From positions 1-64,000 of the forward strand of contig JARGXX010000115.1 of assembly GCA_030374765.1 (NCBI GenBank): a stretch of DNA of 64,000 nucleotides, in the 5' to 3' direction. The DNA is from Agarophyton chilense (taxonomy: Eukaryota; Rhodophyta; Florideophyceae; Gracilariales; Gracilariaceae). Shown here in pieces: positions 21,214 through 33,229 of the stretch. Below the pieces are notes generated by a model that had not been told where the DNA came from, made no database searches, and saw only the letters and a program-made list of their open reading frames with translations. The position numbers and the translations under genes were made by a program. Numbering within the stretch: the first letter of the stretch is position 1; each line of letters opens with the position of its first letter.

Positions 21214-21876
21214 ATGAAATTCTTCTACACTGTTTGCTTGATGGCCGTTTTCGTGCCGGCCTTCGCACAGCACGTGAGCAACCACATTTGCCCAAATCGC
21301 TGTAACGCCGATCGCACTCTGTCTCTCGGAGAATGCAACCAGCCCGCTGCCCGCACCCTCTGCGAAGTGAAGGAATGCGACAACGGTTTCTCGTGCTCCC
21401 TTCCCGAGAACACTTTCTTGATCCCCAACATTCAGCTTCCTCTCCTCGAAATGGTCGTCGAATACACCTGGTCTCCACAACAGCGTGATCTGGATACCAG
21501 CACGAGGTTCTTGGAAGCCAACGTTGGAGCGTTTTGCAACAACCCTGCCTCTTACGTCGAGTTCGGTGGCGATAATACTAGCAACGGCGGATCTGAAGTC
21601 GTCGTGATCGATGTAGAGCAGGCACGCCAAGATGGGTTGTGGGATGCTACCACCTCCATCACATCCAATGCTCAATGGTTTAGGTCCGAAAACCAAGGCT
21701 CGGCTCAAATGAAGGTCTCTCTCCGAAGAAAGTCAGATGGGGGCGTTGCAGGAGGCGCCACCTTGTCCACTCGCATTCAACCAGGTGTTGGCAGCGGTTG
21801 TTCTGATGATAACGTGGCTGAAGTGAAGGTAATCCGCGGTAGCCTTCATACCAGAGTTACTCTTGAACGTGCCTAG
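21214..21876 (+). CDS. Secreted Cys-rich protein, diverged paralogue
   Basis: 220 residues, outside the inverted repeat. It has a signal peptide at 1-19 (cut near AFA-QH). The mature part keeps the C-X3-C-X10-C-X8-C-X4-C cluster at the same residues (26, 30, 41, 50, 55) and further Cys near 61, 98 and 186, so all eight Cys align with the 8,835 protein. Shared blocks include ICPNRCN, the DLDTSTRFL stretch, an FGGD-TS-GG motif and LRRKSDG near the C-terminus. Roughly half the residues match by eye. It has its own TATA box 106 bases before the ATG and a CCAAT at 21,080. The function is unknown; with the arm copies it forms a local family. Confidence 0.85.
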   Translation: MKFFYTVCLMAVFVPAFAQHVSNHICPNRCNADRTLSLGECNQPAARTLCEVKECDNGFSCSLPENTFLIPNIQLPLLEMVVEYTWSPQQRDLDTSTRFLEANVGAFCNNPASYVEFGGDNTSNGGSEVVVIDVEQARQDGLWDATTSITSNAQWFRSENQGSAQMKVSLRRKSDGGVAGGATLSTRIQPGVGSGCSDDNVAEVKVIRGSLHTRVTLERA

Positions 21877-22299
21877 AAGCTCTCTGAGAATTGTTCATTT
21901 CATGTAATGTGACGAATACAGTTATATAAAGTTGATTATCGCTTCTGAGTGCTTCGCAAGTCATGGGCGCACACACTTGAAAATAATTGCAAAACTTCAT
22001 GACCTGTGCATCAAATCCCACTGGTACATAAATCCAGTGTCTCTTGTGTTGCCTTCGGTACCCTATTAGTTGGGCTAGTAAATTGGACCCTTGCAATATT
22101 CACTTGGAGCATAAACTAATTAAATTTGTGTTGCGAGCAAGAATAAAAATATCACGTAGATAAAGCTGTTTCAAAATCATATCCTTCGCCGAAAATTTCC
22201 GAAAATCGACGTTTCGGCTACAGTAAAAGTAAAAAAATCAGTGTGAAAAAAATGAAGTAAAAATACTGTTTCAATAACATAACCTTTATTGCATTCCTT
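21877..22299. other. 3' flank of secreted paralogue
   Basis: AT-rich, no gene. A CAGTAAAAGTAAAAA stretch near 22,220 might be a transposon end belonging to the Tc1-like relic, unproven. Confidence 0.35.
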
Positions 22300-22980
22300 T
22301 TACTCTAATGCGAGTTCAGTAGTATATTTTAGCTCCTTAAGCCTGTATAATGCTTATAAAACGCTTCAGAATTGATTCATTAAAAATATTGATACTATTA
22401 CTGTCGATCTTTTCCCAGAAATATTTGATACAATTTTTCAAACCAAACACTGTATCAATTTGCCTTCCTTGACCATAAACCATTCGGGCCAACGTTCCTC
22501 AAATGTTTTCGATAAAGTTAAGGTCTAGAGAGCCCTCAAACCATTTCATAACCGACATATTGCGACTATTGAACCACTGTTACAAAGAATTAAAATTATG
22601 CACAGGTGCATATCTTGCTGAAAAATGAATTCTTCTCTATGCATAGAGTATGCTAAAATTAGCAGACAGATTTCTAGAATTTCAGCATTCTTCTCAGGTT
22701 TAAAACTAATTTCGAGAAGAGCTATTTGTGTTGCTCCGTTTTAAGAGATTATATCCCACACCATAACTGATATCTTTCCTGAATGCCTTTTAAGGAATTC
22801 TTTCTTTTACTTTCGTAGATCATGCTAATAAAATTTAAACAAATCTAGACCGCCAAGGTTTAGGTTTAAATGTTTTCCTCACAAAAGATCACGCTATTCT
22901 ATTTGATTTTCGAATAAACCTTTTCAACACACCATTCTACACGGTTAATTTTTTTATAGTCCCTTTCAAAAACGTTTTCC
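22300..22980 (-). pseudogene. Tc1/mariner-like transposase relic
   Basis: Read on the minus strand, 22,350-22,560 gives SLDLNFIEN-WGTLARMVYGQG followed by an LK--I--W-KI pattern and an S--KR end, which matches the C-terminus of Tc1-type transposases (usual PDLNPIENLWG). Upstream, VMVWDIIS and FQQDM at 22,620-22,760 match the VMVWG and FQQDNAP motifs. Stops and frame changes are frequent, and the N-terminal DNA-binding part is not readable. DDE-type cut-and-paste transposase, dead. Inverted ends not found. Confidence 0.7.
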
Positions 22981-23389
22981 TTGTTTTTGTAAATTTGAAA
23001 AAAAATTTGACGGTTAATTTAACGTCATAAAGTAGATTTTGAAATAAGAAAACTTATATTTCTTGCCATTTTTTTGCAAATTGAAGTGTTACGGAAGAGT
23101 TATCGCTTAATCCTAAGTTTATCGGCTATAAAAAGTGACGTAGGTGGTTCATTTGAACGCTTTTTCGAACAAAGCGCGGTTTTGATGAATTGGCTGATAA
23201 GTTTAGATCTGTTCTTGCGGTTCCGAGATATATCTGCTCGAATCATACCCTAACCTACTAGATTCATTATTTGTGTCGTAAAGTGGCAGATAGTTTGACT
23301 TTTGAGGTTGTTGAACACTTCACTGAATTCCTAGGTGCTGGATGCGAGGGATCATCGGCCATGCAGCTCCGGGCGAGCTACCATCTAGG

Positions 23390-23881
23390 TGTCGTCAGCC
23401 ACGTGTAGTGCTGACATGTACCTTCTGGTTTAGTAATTGTTAGTAATTGTAATTGTAAATATTTTTATTTTAGTACAGTAGTGGAGTTGCCACTTGGCAC
23501 TGTAGCCAGTGCTGGCCAGGTCTCTGACCCTAGGTCAGAGACCGTACCTTGCTGGCAGCTCCCGGGTGATCTGGAGAGTGCAGGCCACTGCGTATAGGGA
23601 AATGCACCTCCTCCATCATAGTCTGAGAAAGACAGGCACTACTTGGGTCACGACTATACCTTTTGGTTAATTGTTTGTCAACTATCACACAGGCTTTCCC
23701 GCGCGTCGACGCCTACCATCGTTCACCTACACGGTATAGGCTACTTGCCCCGCCGTTAGCCCCTGCGGGTTTCCACAGTGCCCTGTTACCATCGAGGTTT
23801 ATTACGTCTACCCTCTAAGGTTGAGCGTCACCACGCTCCCGAGACAAGACAGTAGCATACCTCAGAGGTGATTGTACGACA
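23390..23881 (+). repeat. Possible solo LTR
   Basis: 492 bases starting TGTCGT and ending ACGACA (6-base inverted ends), with an AT-rich TAAATATTTTTATTTTAG early and CT-rich sequence late, an LTR-like composition. No partner LTR, no target duplication and no neighbouring coding sequence, so this is tentative. It contains a 25-base palindrome at 23,519-23,543. Confidence 0.3.
23519..23543. repeat. Perfect stem-loop
   Basis: GGTCTCTGACC and GGTCAGAGACC separated by three bases. Flanked by further partial complementarity (GCTGGCCA and TGCTGGCAG). Confidence 0.85.
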
Positions 23882-25353
23882 ATTTGCAGCTGTTCAGAAC
23901 AAGTAAGAAGCGGGGCACGAGCCATATTTGAGCTAATCATTGCATAAAAGATTCTTTTTTGAAACAGAGTTTTGGACTTGGTGGTGTTTATTTGGTGTGA
24001 AATGTGCTCTACATTACATGAAATGTCTTTTTGGCGCAGTTATTTTCAAGGGATATATTTTTGAAACGCACTCTCTGTACTTCATGAAGCGTTTCACGCA
24101 GATTATACAAATTGTAAGCGTCAAAGCTGACTTCTGATTCGACGACGAGAGTCTGCTTTGTGCCTGTCTTTGTATGGTTATAAAATGCAGTGAAATAATT
24201 TCGAAGTCATCATCAAATTCTATGTCTAAAGTATCCAATACGCATAGAATATCATACGGGAAAGAAACGCAAGACGTCCTTTCAGAAAAGTCTCAAGAAT
24301 CCTTGAGGATGTATTGACTTGATCATAGATGTTACGTGAATGCGGAATCATCCTTGCTGCAGGTAAGTGTTTCACATTCTGCACACGCAGATGTAAAGAT
24401 TATCAAATAGAATATGCCACCGTTCCTTTTGCTTCTCGCTATTTTTCCACATTCTTCAACAAAGCTCAAAAAAAGGCGGAATCCATTTGTGCGCAAGGAT
24501 AGATCCAACTTCCTGCTCTACGGATTCATCGCAATCGAGTTCAGCCCAACGGGTCCTTGGTTTCGTTCTAAAAGCGACGTAGCTTCGCGGCATGGAAGAC
24601 GTCTTGTGCGTGGCACATCGTTGGTCGAAGTTTAATTCTAGTGGTTAACGGTCTTCGTTGCTCGATATTGAAAAAGAGGCCTATAAACCTTTGTGGAAAT
24701 TTCGGCAGTACGGTCTTGCGGCGCGTGACCAATATCCTTCGACTTGTATCATGAACGCCTCCCCAGACCTATATGCGAGTCGATGGCATTCCAAAAAATT
24801 GTCAAACCTATAGTTCGCCACAACAAAGAACAGCTAGTCTTGAGCCAGAACAGCCATCTACTTGCGACGCAAAACGTGGCCGATGACTGCCCGGTTCTTT
24901 GTGAGTTACGACTGTAGCGAGCTGGTGATGAAAATGTACGTGTTTTATTCAAAAGCTTCATTGAAGGAAGATAAACAATTGAAAATCTGAAGATGCGAGT
25001 TGAAATAAATGTGTAGCTTTATTAAGACTTTATCCGAATTTCTTGGTGATTATCGGATGTAGGTTCTGTATGAACGTCGACAGTTAGCGATATGACACCA
25101 TGTAGTGGGCACGCGAGTACTCCCGCAATCTGACGCCCGATCAGTCTTGCATTTGTATTTAGTGCATTTAAGTGAGGACTCCTGCAATGTGACGCCGGTT
25201 CACACTTGCATTTGCATTTATTTCATTTACGATAGCATTTGCTATTGTCTATTTAAACACTGTCCGATGACTCAGCAGGTCATGTGAGGAAATAGTGGCA
25301 TCCCACTCGTCTCCGAATCGTAACTATAGTGGATATTCACCTCATACTTAGTT
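23882..25353. other. Gene-poor region before TE-E
   Basis: No supported gene. It has a diverged tandem duplication at 25,115-25,230 (two units about 59 bases apart, opening GAGTACTCCCGCAAT and GAGGACTCCTGCAAT) that may belong to an LTR or leader of TE-E. TGGATATTCACCTCA near 25,330 could be a primer site. Confidence 0.35.
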
Positions 25354-27503
25354 ATGGGCCAAGCTCTAGGACCTTCCTCCAACACGCCTAGCCGTCCACG
25401 TTTTTTATTTGATTTGAAAAATGTCCCCTGGACCCACAACAAAGGCAACCAGAAAGACTACGCAAAGTCTGTGGTACTAAGGATGTCGTTTCACCAGAAG
25501 TTTCCAGACTCCAATTCGAATAAGATAGCATTGTCACTTCGTGGCATAATGCTGAAGAGCCAGCTCTATAGCACGGCTCGAGATCTGTGTTCAAAGATCA
25601 GTGACGAAGATGTCGCTTCAGATGATTGAGCTGACGATACTGTCAAGCAAGAGAGACTCGCTTTCGGTTGTCAGCGAGGTCTACGGGGACTTCATCATGA
25701 TTTTGAACATGAAGCGGAATAGCAATGAATCGTTCCGAAATTTCGAACTTCGATTGGAAGCGCAGGCGTCCAGCTTTAACGCCCAATCTGGATCCGCGAA
25801 TTTACCAGAGTCTGTTACAGCGTTCATGCTGTTGGCAAACTCAGCCGTCGACAAGTGGTAGCCTGTCACAGTTCTTGCGGTGGCATCAACCAACAGCACC
25901 CTGACTTCTGTGGCAACGACGACGGATTATCTCAATACAGTGAAGTGTGACGAAATCACGTCTGTGCTTCGCCGGTATTATAGCGTCTCTCATGCACACA
26001 CTAATGGCTCCCCGAAGCCGCCTTCGGTCGCGGCGAGTGCTTCATAGCTTCCGCTCTGTAGCTACAACCGCCGGGATTGTCGCAACAAGAGGTTGTCGCC
26101 CTCCATACGATACCCTTGCGACATCTGTGGAGTTTGGCACTTGAAAATGAACCACAACGCATATGGTTCGTCAGCCATGCATTGATTCCCCTGCCCCTTC
26201 CTTGAGCGGCCCTCCACGGAACAACTACTAGCAGTAGTCATATACCCCGAAGAAGTCAGTGTTCGACAAGTGGCCACCCTTGCAAGCTCGATGGCGCAAG
26301 TTTCTGCAAGCTATGCACCCGCCCATCTCGGTCCATTATTGTACGATAAGGCACCGTACAGTGCCATTCGACAAGTCGAGCTGCACTTGCTGTCTAGCGA
26401 ACTCCGTTTCGCTCCTCTTGAAGTGCTCTAGCCGATTCTCGCCTCTCTGAACGCCCACCTCAGATTATAGTACAGCGTTAGTGCTCATGCAAGCCCGCAC
26501 CGCACCATCCTCGGGCCAATTGTGTTGAAACCGAAGTCCAACCTTGGCAATGACATCAACCTAGCCCACTTAGTGCTCGAAGAATCGTCACAGTCGGTAG
26601 TCGGAAGAAATGTCACCCGCAAGGCGAATATCGTGTACAATTGTATGAAAGCACTGTGCTTCAATTCCCAATGCGCAAATGACTCTGGCAATCATTGATG
26701 ACGAATTTCTCTTGTACATGCCATTAGACCGCTTTACATCGTCCACTCATCAACTTGGATCAACTCCATATTTTCTATACGCAGTCGTGCTCGAGAAAGC
26801 TCCATGGGCCGACGTAAAAGCCATTATTGACAAGGTGCACACGCATGTCTGCGGTCACGCTTGTTTTTCAGAGTTCAAGTTATTTTTGCAACGCAGCAAG
26901 CTCTGCAACCGCAACGTGGCCAAGTAGGTGGCAGACTTGGTGAACGACTTCACTGAATGCCAGCCTACCGCTGTTCCATGTCCAACGCGGAAGACGTCAA
27001 TCAGCACGCTGAGTCAAGCCTTCAACGAAATGGTATCCACCGACCACTTGTTCTTGGACGAGGTATGTGTACTGCACTCGATGGACCTCGTGTCTCGCTA
27101 CTCATCCATTCATGTGTTCCAAGTCCACATCCATGCAGGAGGCAGTCACAGTGTTTGAAACAAGCTGGTTTTCCGAGTTTTGGCACCCTGAAGCCATCAG
27201 AGGAGACAAAGAGCTTCTCCTTGGCGCGTTTCGCGACCACTAAAAAACGCCCGACATTCCATTGCATTCCGTGCTGCCCCGTCTCCACGTCAAAAATGCT
27301 GTCGATTCAAAGAACAAAAGTATTCGCACTTTATTTTAAAGCTCAAATAGGCCGCCGGTGATGGATTTGATTCTGTACGATTTGCGTATATGGCAGTCAC
27401 CATAAGCAATGAATTAAATGGGAATGACATGCTGACAGCATTCGAGATGGTGAAAGATTCTACAAAAGCTATCGACAGCAAGCATCGAGACAACGTTCTC
27501 TCT
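25354..27503 (+). pseudogene. TE-E: decayed LTR-retroelement gag, protease and integrase
   Basis: Gag-like frames at 25,354-25,629 (ATG start) and 25,601-26,050 (SLRGIMLKSQL, KRDSLSVVSEVYGDF, ESFRNFELRLEAQA). A zinc-finger-like CDICGVWHLKMNH lies near 26,118-26,156. A protease-like DKAPYSAI follows near 26,346, where DSGAPYS-I would be expected. An integrase-like zinc region (HTHVCGHACFSEF ... C) at 26,840-26,960 and MDLVSRYSS and IRGDKE motifs at 27,080-27,230 follow. RT is not found between protease and integrase, which suits Ty1/copia order or a deletion. Many stops. TE-C begins at 27,504 and cuts it. Confidence 0.6.
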
Positions 27504-27950
27504 TGTAACGCAATGACTGGTGGCTCAGAGTACTGGTCTCAACCTGAAGTAGCTTGGTAGAGCCGGTCCTAAGGTCCGTATCCTTGACGGTGGCACTCCC
27601 AGAGCACTTGGTGCAATGGGTGGGCGTCTACTGCGTAGTCCTACAGGTCGGAGCTACGGAAACGATGTCTTGAAAATCAATTGGGGGAACCAATGTACCA
27701 GAGGGAGTAATTTAGTGTCTTAACGGTGCCTACCCTATTCTAAGGGAAAAGTGTCACACGAGCCAAGTAAATAGCAATGGCGAGGCGCTGGGATCTCCCT
27801 GGTTCTGTAAGGCTATTCTATCACGACTAAATAAAATAAAATAATTCTCTAAATATGTCCATCTGAGGTCGGCCAATCAACGTGGCGTCTGTAAGATAAC
27901 TCAGGCCCTGGCGGCTTACAGAACTCAACCGTAATCGTTGCTCCTTCACA
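27504..27950 (-). repeat. TE-C 3' LTR (left)
   Basis: TGTAACGC to CTTCACA, 447 bases. Next to a purine tract (AAGGAGAAGGATA on the minus strand, 27,951-27,963), which fixes this as the 3' LTR. Confidence 0.92.
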
Positions 27951-27963
27951 TATCCTTCTCCTT

Positions 27964-28514
27964 AGGATTCGACCGTCACGGCGAAGTCCAATTTGCCTGA
28001 CACCTTCCTGGGGTTCTAGCCCTAATTGGACCTATAGGTGGATCCCCAAGCTTTCCATCATGGTCACAACCTTGTGATCACCAGCACCCTAATGGCATGG
28101 ACACGAGGGGTGCCCTGTCCGACATGTCTACATCTCATGACCAATCCGGGGGACGTGAGTTCTTAGTTGCTATCGATACCATTGGGCGCGACGGGGTGTC
28201 GCACAGCAACCATCTTCGGAGATATGAGTACGCATGAGCTGAACCTTGGCTCCAGTTTGGCAGTTAATTCGGCTAAGGTACTTTACGCGCACCGACAGGG
28301 TCATTGCCGCCTTCCCTATTCTCCGCTTTCCCTTTGGTGACTCTACGCGCTTCGTCCACCATGAACCACGGTGCGCCCGTCGTCTATCCCGGTTCACATC
28401 GGTCAGCCCGCCCGATTCAGTTCTATCCCCCATTCTTCCCATGGTGGTATTCCCCCATTGGTCGCACGAGAATCGTAACTCGCTTTATAAGCCCGACCTG
28501 TGGGCAGCGGCACC
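27964..28514. other. TE-C 3' non-coding region
   Basis: Between the purine tract and the short antisense ORF. Open frames here show no recognisable protein. Confidence 0.4.
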
Positions 28515-28742
28515 ATGGCTTCCAACAAACAAGCGGGGAGCTCCTATGGTCTACATTTGAGCGATCGGGAGGATTCCGACGGTGACCATAGTCCCTCAGG
28601 TGAGTCTCCGCCGAAGAAGGGTGTTTGGCTCGCTGGTGCCGGTACTATTGGTACAGTAAACTCCTTGGGTGGCCGTAGCCCCGGTTTCGCTCCTGCAGGT
28701 TCCATCGAGGACGACGGGGCTACCCTTGCGCCACCCCAGTGA
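28515..28742 (+). CDS. Short antisense ORF in TE-C 3' region
   Basis: 75 codons from an ATG that lies 23 bases after TTTATAAG (28,484-28,491), on the strand opposite to the TE-C genes and between chromodomain and 3' LTR. It is Ser/Gly/Asp-rich and unrelated to the TE-A antisense protein. It could be the stub of an older, longer antisense gene, or chance. Confidence 0.25.
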   Translation: MASNKQAGSSYGLHLSDREDSDGDHSPSGESPPKKGVWLAGAGTIGTVNSLGGRSPGFAPAGSIEDDGATLAPPQ

Positions 28743-28919
28743 GTCTTGTTGGTGTTCGGAGCGCTTTTGGGAACCTTGAGGTCATGAATAGGGCTGTTAG
28801 GTCTGTGCTAATTAGTCTATTAAAGTAATTTTTTTGCTTTCCCAAAGTCGATCTTGTATTCCTTAAACATGCGTGCCTCCGGACGCCGTCCGAACCTTGG
28901 GATCTTCGTCAGGTCTTCC

Positions 28920-30450
28920 TCAGGTGCCGCCTGAGGACTGAAGTTGTTCCCTTATGCGGGAGCTACGGCGGACCGTCGTATCGGAAGGCGTATCGAGAGG
29001 CGTTTTGGGAAGCGTTTTGGTATTATTCGGGCCAATGGTTGCCCCCTCCTGAAGGCTACGCTCCGTGCTGTAGATTTTGCGCCAAAAGCGGGCGATAAAA
29101 ATAGCCGGAATGGTTTGAGACTTTTTCAAAGTGTCTTGCTTGGGAATATAGCCAACCAAACGGACGCAAAAGCGCAGTTTCCCATCTACTCCCGGACCGG
29201 CGGAGATGATTAGTTCAATTCCGTATTCCTGTTGGTGTTTCTCTTCCGGAAGGAGAGTGTGGTCCAGAGGGGCGAATACATCGGAGTCGGTTGAAAAAGA
29301 TGGTTCATCGTCATTGGCATTGAATAATGGGTCCATGGGGACAGTTGGGGACATGAGCCTGAATCTGAGTTCGTGATGATTCCGTTAGGCCAGGGGGCTG
29401 GAACTTTGGTAATACGGAGGAGCTCGAAGCTCTTGTCACCCGATCAGTGGACACCGTGTCCTGTAAGCCGTCAATTAGAATCGTATTTGTGTGTTGATTG
29501 GCCTTAAAGACTTTATTTGGTCACGTCGAGGGGGTCAGAGTTTCCGCGTAGTTTCCTCGAGGTCATCGCTGTCTTTTGGTGGCATGTCCAGGTAAACCAA
29601 TTCTCTTTTCATAAAGATAGGTGTGTTCCAGACGGCTTTGTCAAAATTGACCTTGTAGTGCTGTTGGGCTTTGGTCAGTACAGCTCTAGCCGACTGAATA
29701 ATGCTGTCGATTTGTCGGCGCGAGTAGCGCTTTGCCTTCGTAGGAGTCATTCCTTCGGTTATGTACTGGGAAGTAATGGACTCCTGAAGGTCAACAGCTA
29801 TCGGCGGTGGCGATCTCGTTAGCATTTAATCGAAAGGTGTTGTTCCCGTGGAAGCGCGTACTTGAGTGTTGTAGGCATAAACCAGTGGCTCAATGTAGTC
29901 GTCCCAGTCCAATTGGTGCTCCGATACGTAGTGTGCCAATCGGTCCAGAAGATTACAGTTGAAGCGTTAGGCTTGGCTATTGGTTTGCGGTCGGTATGCC
30001 GTTTTGGTTCCATATTGATACCTAAGGTAGCACAAACGTGCGAAAAGAATTTGGATACAAACTGGCTGCCATTATCCGTAAGGAGGTGGAGTTGCATTTC
30101 ATGGGAATATACCCAGTGAGAATAAAATGCCGTGGCCACATTTGTGGCTGTTGTCTTTCCTAGAGGTAGGGCTCCGGTAAGTTTGGTAAATTTATCGGTT
30201 ATTACCAAGACAAACCGTTTTCCATGGAACGACATGGGAAAAGGTCCAAGTACATCTATTACGACGAATTCCATCGGGACTGCGGTGAGGAAAAGTTTAA
30301 GTTTGGCCTGGTGGATGACGCAGGACCCTCAGATTTGTGCGAACGAAGTGCAGTTGCATGCGGTTTGCCATAGAACCTTCGTCATTAGTGGCCTGTAGAA
30401 GAACTTTCTTAGGGTCTGGTACATTCATCGGCCTCCAAGGGGACCAGCCA
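28920..30450 (-). pseudogene. TE-C integrase with chromodomain (broken)
   Basis: A degraded zinc finger (FYWPLM ... CNC) at 30,300-30,420. The core has VVIDVLG (Asp) and LLTDNGSQF (Asp) at 30,274-30,000, then a frameshift before the Glu motif. The C-terminal part at 29,535-29,825 and a chromodomain at 28,920-29,354 follow (YGIELI, VDGKLRF, VRLVGYIP, IPAIFIARFW). The chromodomain aromatic DTWEP has become DTLKK. Confidence 0.8.
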
Positions 30451-30693
30451 AGCAGGTTAGTGGGCGAGTTATAAAAATCTCGTTCTCAGTGACCTTGGTA
30501 CTATCCGTTGGAGTGCGCCATCCAGTGGCGGGCGGCGACATAGTAGTCCGAATCAGTCGTATTTGAACAGGCATCCAGGGGTTCCTACCAATTGGGCCTT
30601 TTCCTTTTAGTACTCGTCATCGACCTGCGTCTGTAGGGGCTTCTCAATAGTTAAAGGGAGGATCTCCTTTTCCGCTGGGGGTATTAAATTAAC

Positions 30694-32046
30694 CTAAGGT
30701 GGTTTCGAATTGGCTGGTACAGTCTCCCAGTGCAATACATAGAAATCATTCTCCTTTATCTCATGATCATCTACTTTGACCGTATCTATAAGGTAATCCG
30801 TTTCCGTATGATCCTGAGATCCATCATCGGTGAAGGGAGTAGAAATGAGGTCGTCCAATGGCGTGTCATCAGTTCCGTCGGTAATGATTCGCGAGATGGC
30901 ATCTGCTTCCGGGTGCTTGATGCCTGGCCTATAGGTTATATCACAGTCATACTTTGACAGCCTAAGGCGCCAACGAGCGAGGCAAATTAATGCATCGGTC
31001 ATATTGAGTAACCAGAGGAGTGAATCGTGGTCTTTCCTAATTCTGAACTTAGTTCCTTCGAGTTATGGTCGGAGTATTAAGACAGGCCATACGATGGCGA
31101 GACGTTCCTTTTCGGTAGTGCTGTAGTTTCGCTCCGCGCTGGTGAGCGTTTTGCACCAATATCCTATAGGTCAATAATCCTTTCGTGAATCTTGTTCCTG
31201 TAGCAATGCACATCCCACTTGGACATCAGAAGCGTTTCTATCCAAGGAAAAGGGCCTATTAGGGTTTGGTAAAGCCAGTATGGGTGGTTTTAGCAATTTG
31301 TTCTTTAGGGTCTGAAATGCCTGGCATTGATCCTCGGTAAGATTTTCAAACTCCGGTGGTGTTTCCTTCTTCAACATTGCGTTGAGAGGAGGTGAGCTTT
31401 TCGCAAATAATTGGACGAAACGTCGGTAAGCATTGCACAAGCCCAAAAAGAATTGTAGTCCCGTGTGGGTTCTGGGAGTTTTAGCCTGGCAGATCACATC
31501 CGTGGTCCGTTTGGCAACCTTCAACTTTTCTGGGAGGACGACGTGACCAAAACAGTCTATTGAGGCCTGAAAGAAGGCGCACTTGCGGAGTGGCAGTGTT
31601 ACTCCAGCGTCCTTTAGCATTGTTGGTACTGCGCTCAATTGGCGAAGGTGTTTCTTCAGGGTTCATGAGAAGATTATTACGTGATCTAAATAGACCAGGG
31701 CGAATCTACATTTGAATCTAGACTGTGTGATGTCCACTACCCGTTTGAAGGTCGCTGAAGCATTTTTATAACCAAAAGGCATACGAATAAATCTGAACAG
31801 ACCTTCATGGGTGGTGAAGTTTTTCAGCGCTATTGCATCTTCGGCCAAACGGATTGGCCAATATCCTGAGTTAGCGTCCAGTGTGGTGAATACGGCTGCT
31901 TCACCAAAGGAATCTAGACAGTCATCCATACGGGATATCGGGTATGAGTCTCTCTTGGTTACTGCGTTCAACTTCCTGTAGTCGACACATAACTTGACGG
32001 ATCCATCCTTCTTAGCCAAGAGGACAAGGGGACCTGCCCATTCGGA
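30694..32046 (-). pseudogene. TE-C reverse transcriptase-RNase H (broken)
   Basis: One frame throughout with stops at 31,663, 31,171 and near 31,065. RT keeps LCVDYRKLNAVT, MPFGYKNASATF and FFLGLCNAYRRF, but the active site reads YLDH (His codon at 31,681-31,683) instead of YLDD, so one catalytic Asp is lost. The first RNase H motif reads DRNAS where DTDAS is expected; later TEKERLA, RKDHDSL and EADAIS are recognisable. Confidence 0.85.
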
Positions 32047-33179
32047 TTAGTCAGGAGGCGCCGGCTCTATGACGTGAGCTTTGCGCCTTTTGCCCATCTG
32101 GTCGGCGACAATTTCCGTACCCTTCAGGCCTGTACGGTATGGGTGCTGGAACTGTGGTTTAGCATCGTCCTGAAGATCAATGCCGTGTGTAGTGGATTTT
32201 ATTTTGCCCAATCTACATGACCACATGGTCTGGTATTCCCTGAGGACATCAATCAATTGGGGCCTATAGGATTCGAATTCTGCGGCGATAGCGACTGTTC
32301 CTTCCCCAGAGTCGACGTTCTCGTCGGGAGTTCTAGTTGAAATGTTATCCAATTGGGACTCCACAATGGCCACAGGGGCAGATAGAGTGATGGCAATCAC
32401 TGTATCTTTAGTAAACCTTACGGGCCTATCTCGGAAGTTCCTGATTGATACCAAGAAGGTCCTGTTGGGGCTGATGTCCATTACTACATTATCCATTACG
32501 GTAAGGTGCTTCAAAACCGTGTTCGGGTGGTTCTATATCGCCACGAGACCTGAGGACGAGGAGTGGACCGATTCCACGATCTGGGTCATCGACGGTATCT
32601 TTATGGCTTTCGAAAAGCGAACCTTATTGAACTTAGCGTCTTCGGAGATTTTTTCTCGTTTGAGGTTAGCTTCTGGTCTTGGTACGAAACCAATTATGGA
32701 GATGGAAGGTGCGATATATAACGCGAATTTCCTAAGGCCTGGATAAATGGCCTTAATGTATCGATCGAAAAAGGAGGTCCCTATGATGGCCTCAGCGCCC
32801 ACCTTAGGACATACAAGGAACGACATGCCGACTTTGAATCGTCCTAAGTGTATGTAAAGTGGTATTACCTTTTTAATGTGCATTCGTCTACGTAATACAT
32901 CTGTAATCCTGGGGTCTTTCTTGCCTGAACGAAAGTTTGCCGACCAAATGGAAGTAGCTTAAAAATGACCAAATTGGGACCAGTACCTGTGTCCAATACG
33001 ACTGTTGTCCCTCGGGAGCTGTTGGAACGTAGTCCCATGGATACTTGAACTTTATAATTCTCCTTCCTGAGGATACTGGCAGGGTCGTTAGTGTCTTCCA
33101 ATTCTAGTTTATTCTGAGTGGTCCAATGGTTGTGGTTTTTATTGGGAGGTGAGAAGCTCCTTGGCTCCTCACCGTCCAA
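32047..33179 (-). pseudogene. TE-C protease and linker (broken)
   Basis: The protease motif VVLDTGTGPNLV (near 33,000) keeps DTG, unlike TE-A and TE-B. After a frame change the flap side IIGTSFFDRYIKAI follows (32,780). The linker leads into RT; TAG at 32,047-32,049 lies in the position just before the first RT motif. Confidence 0.75.
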
Positions 33180-33229
33180 TTGGTTGAGGGGTGAACTTTA
33201 AGAGGGGGGTTTTGCCTCGCGTCGACCCT

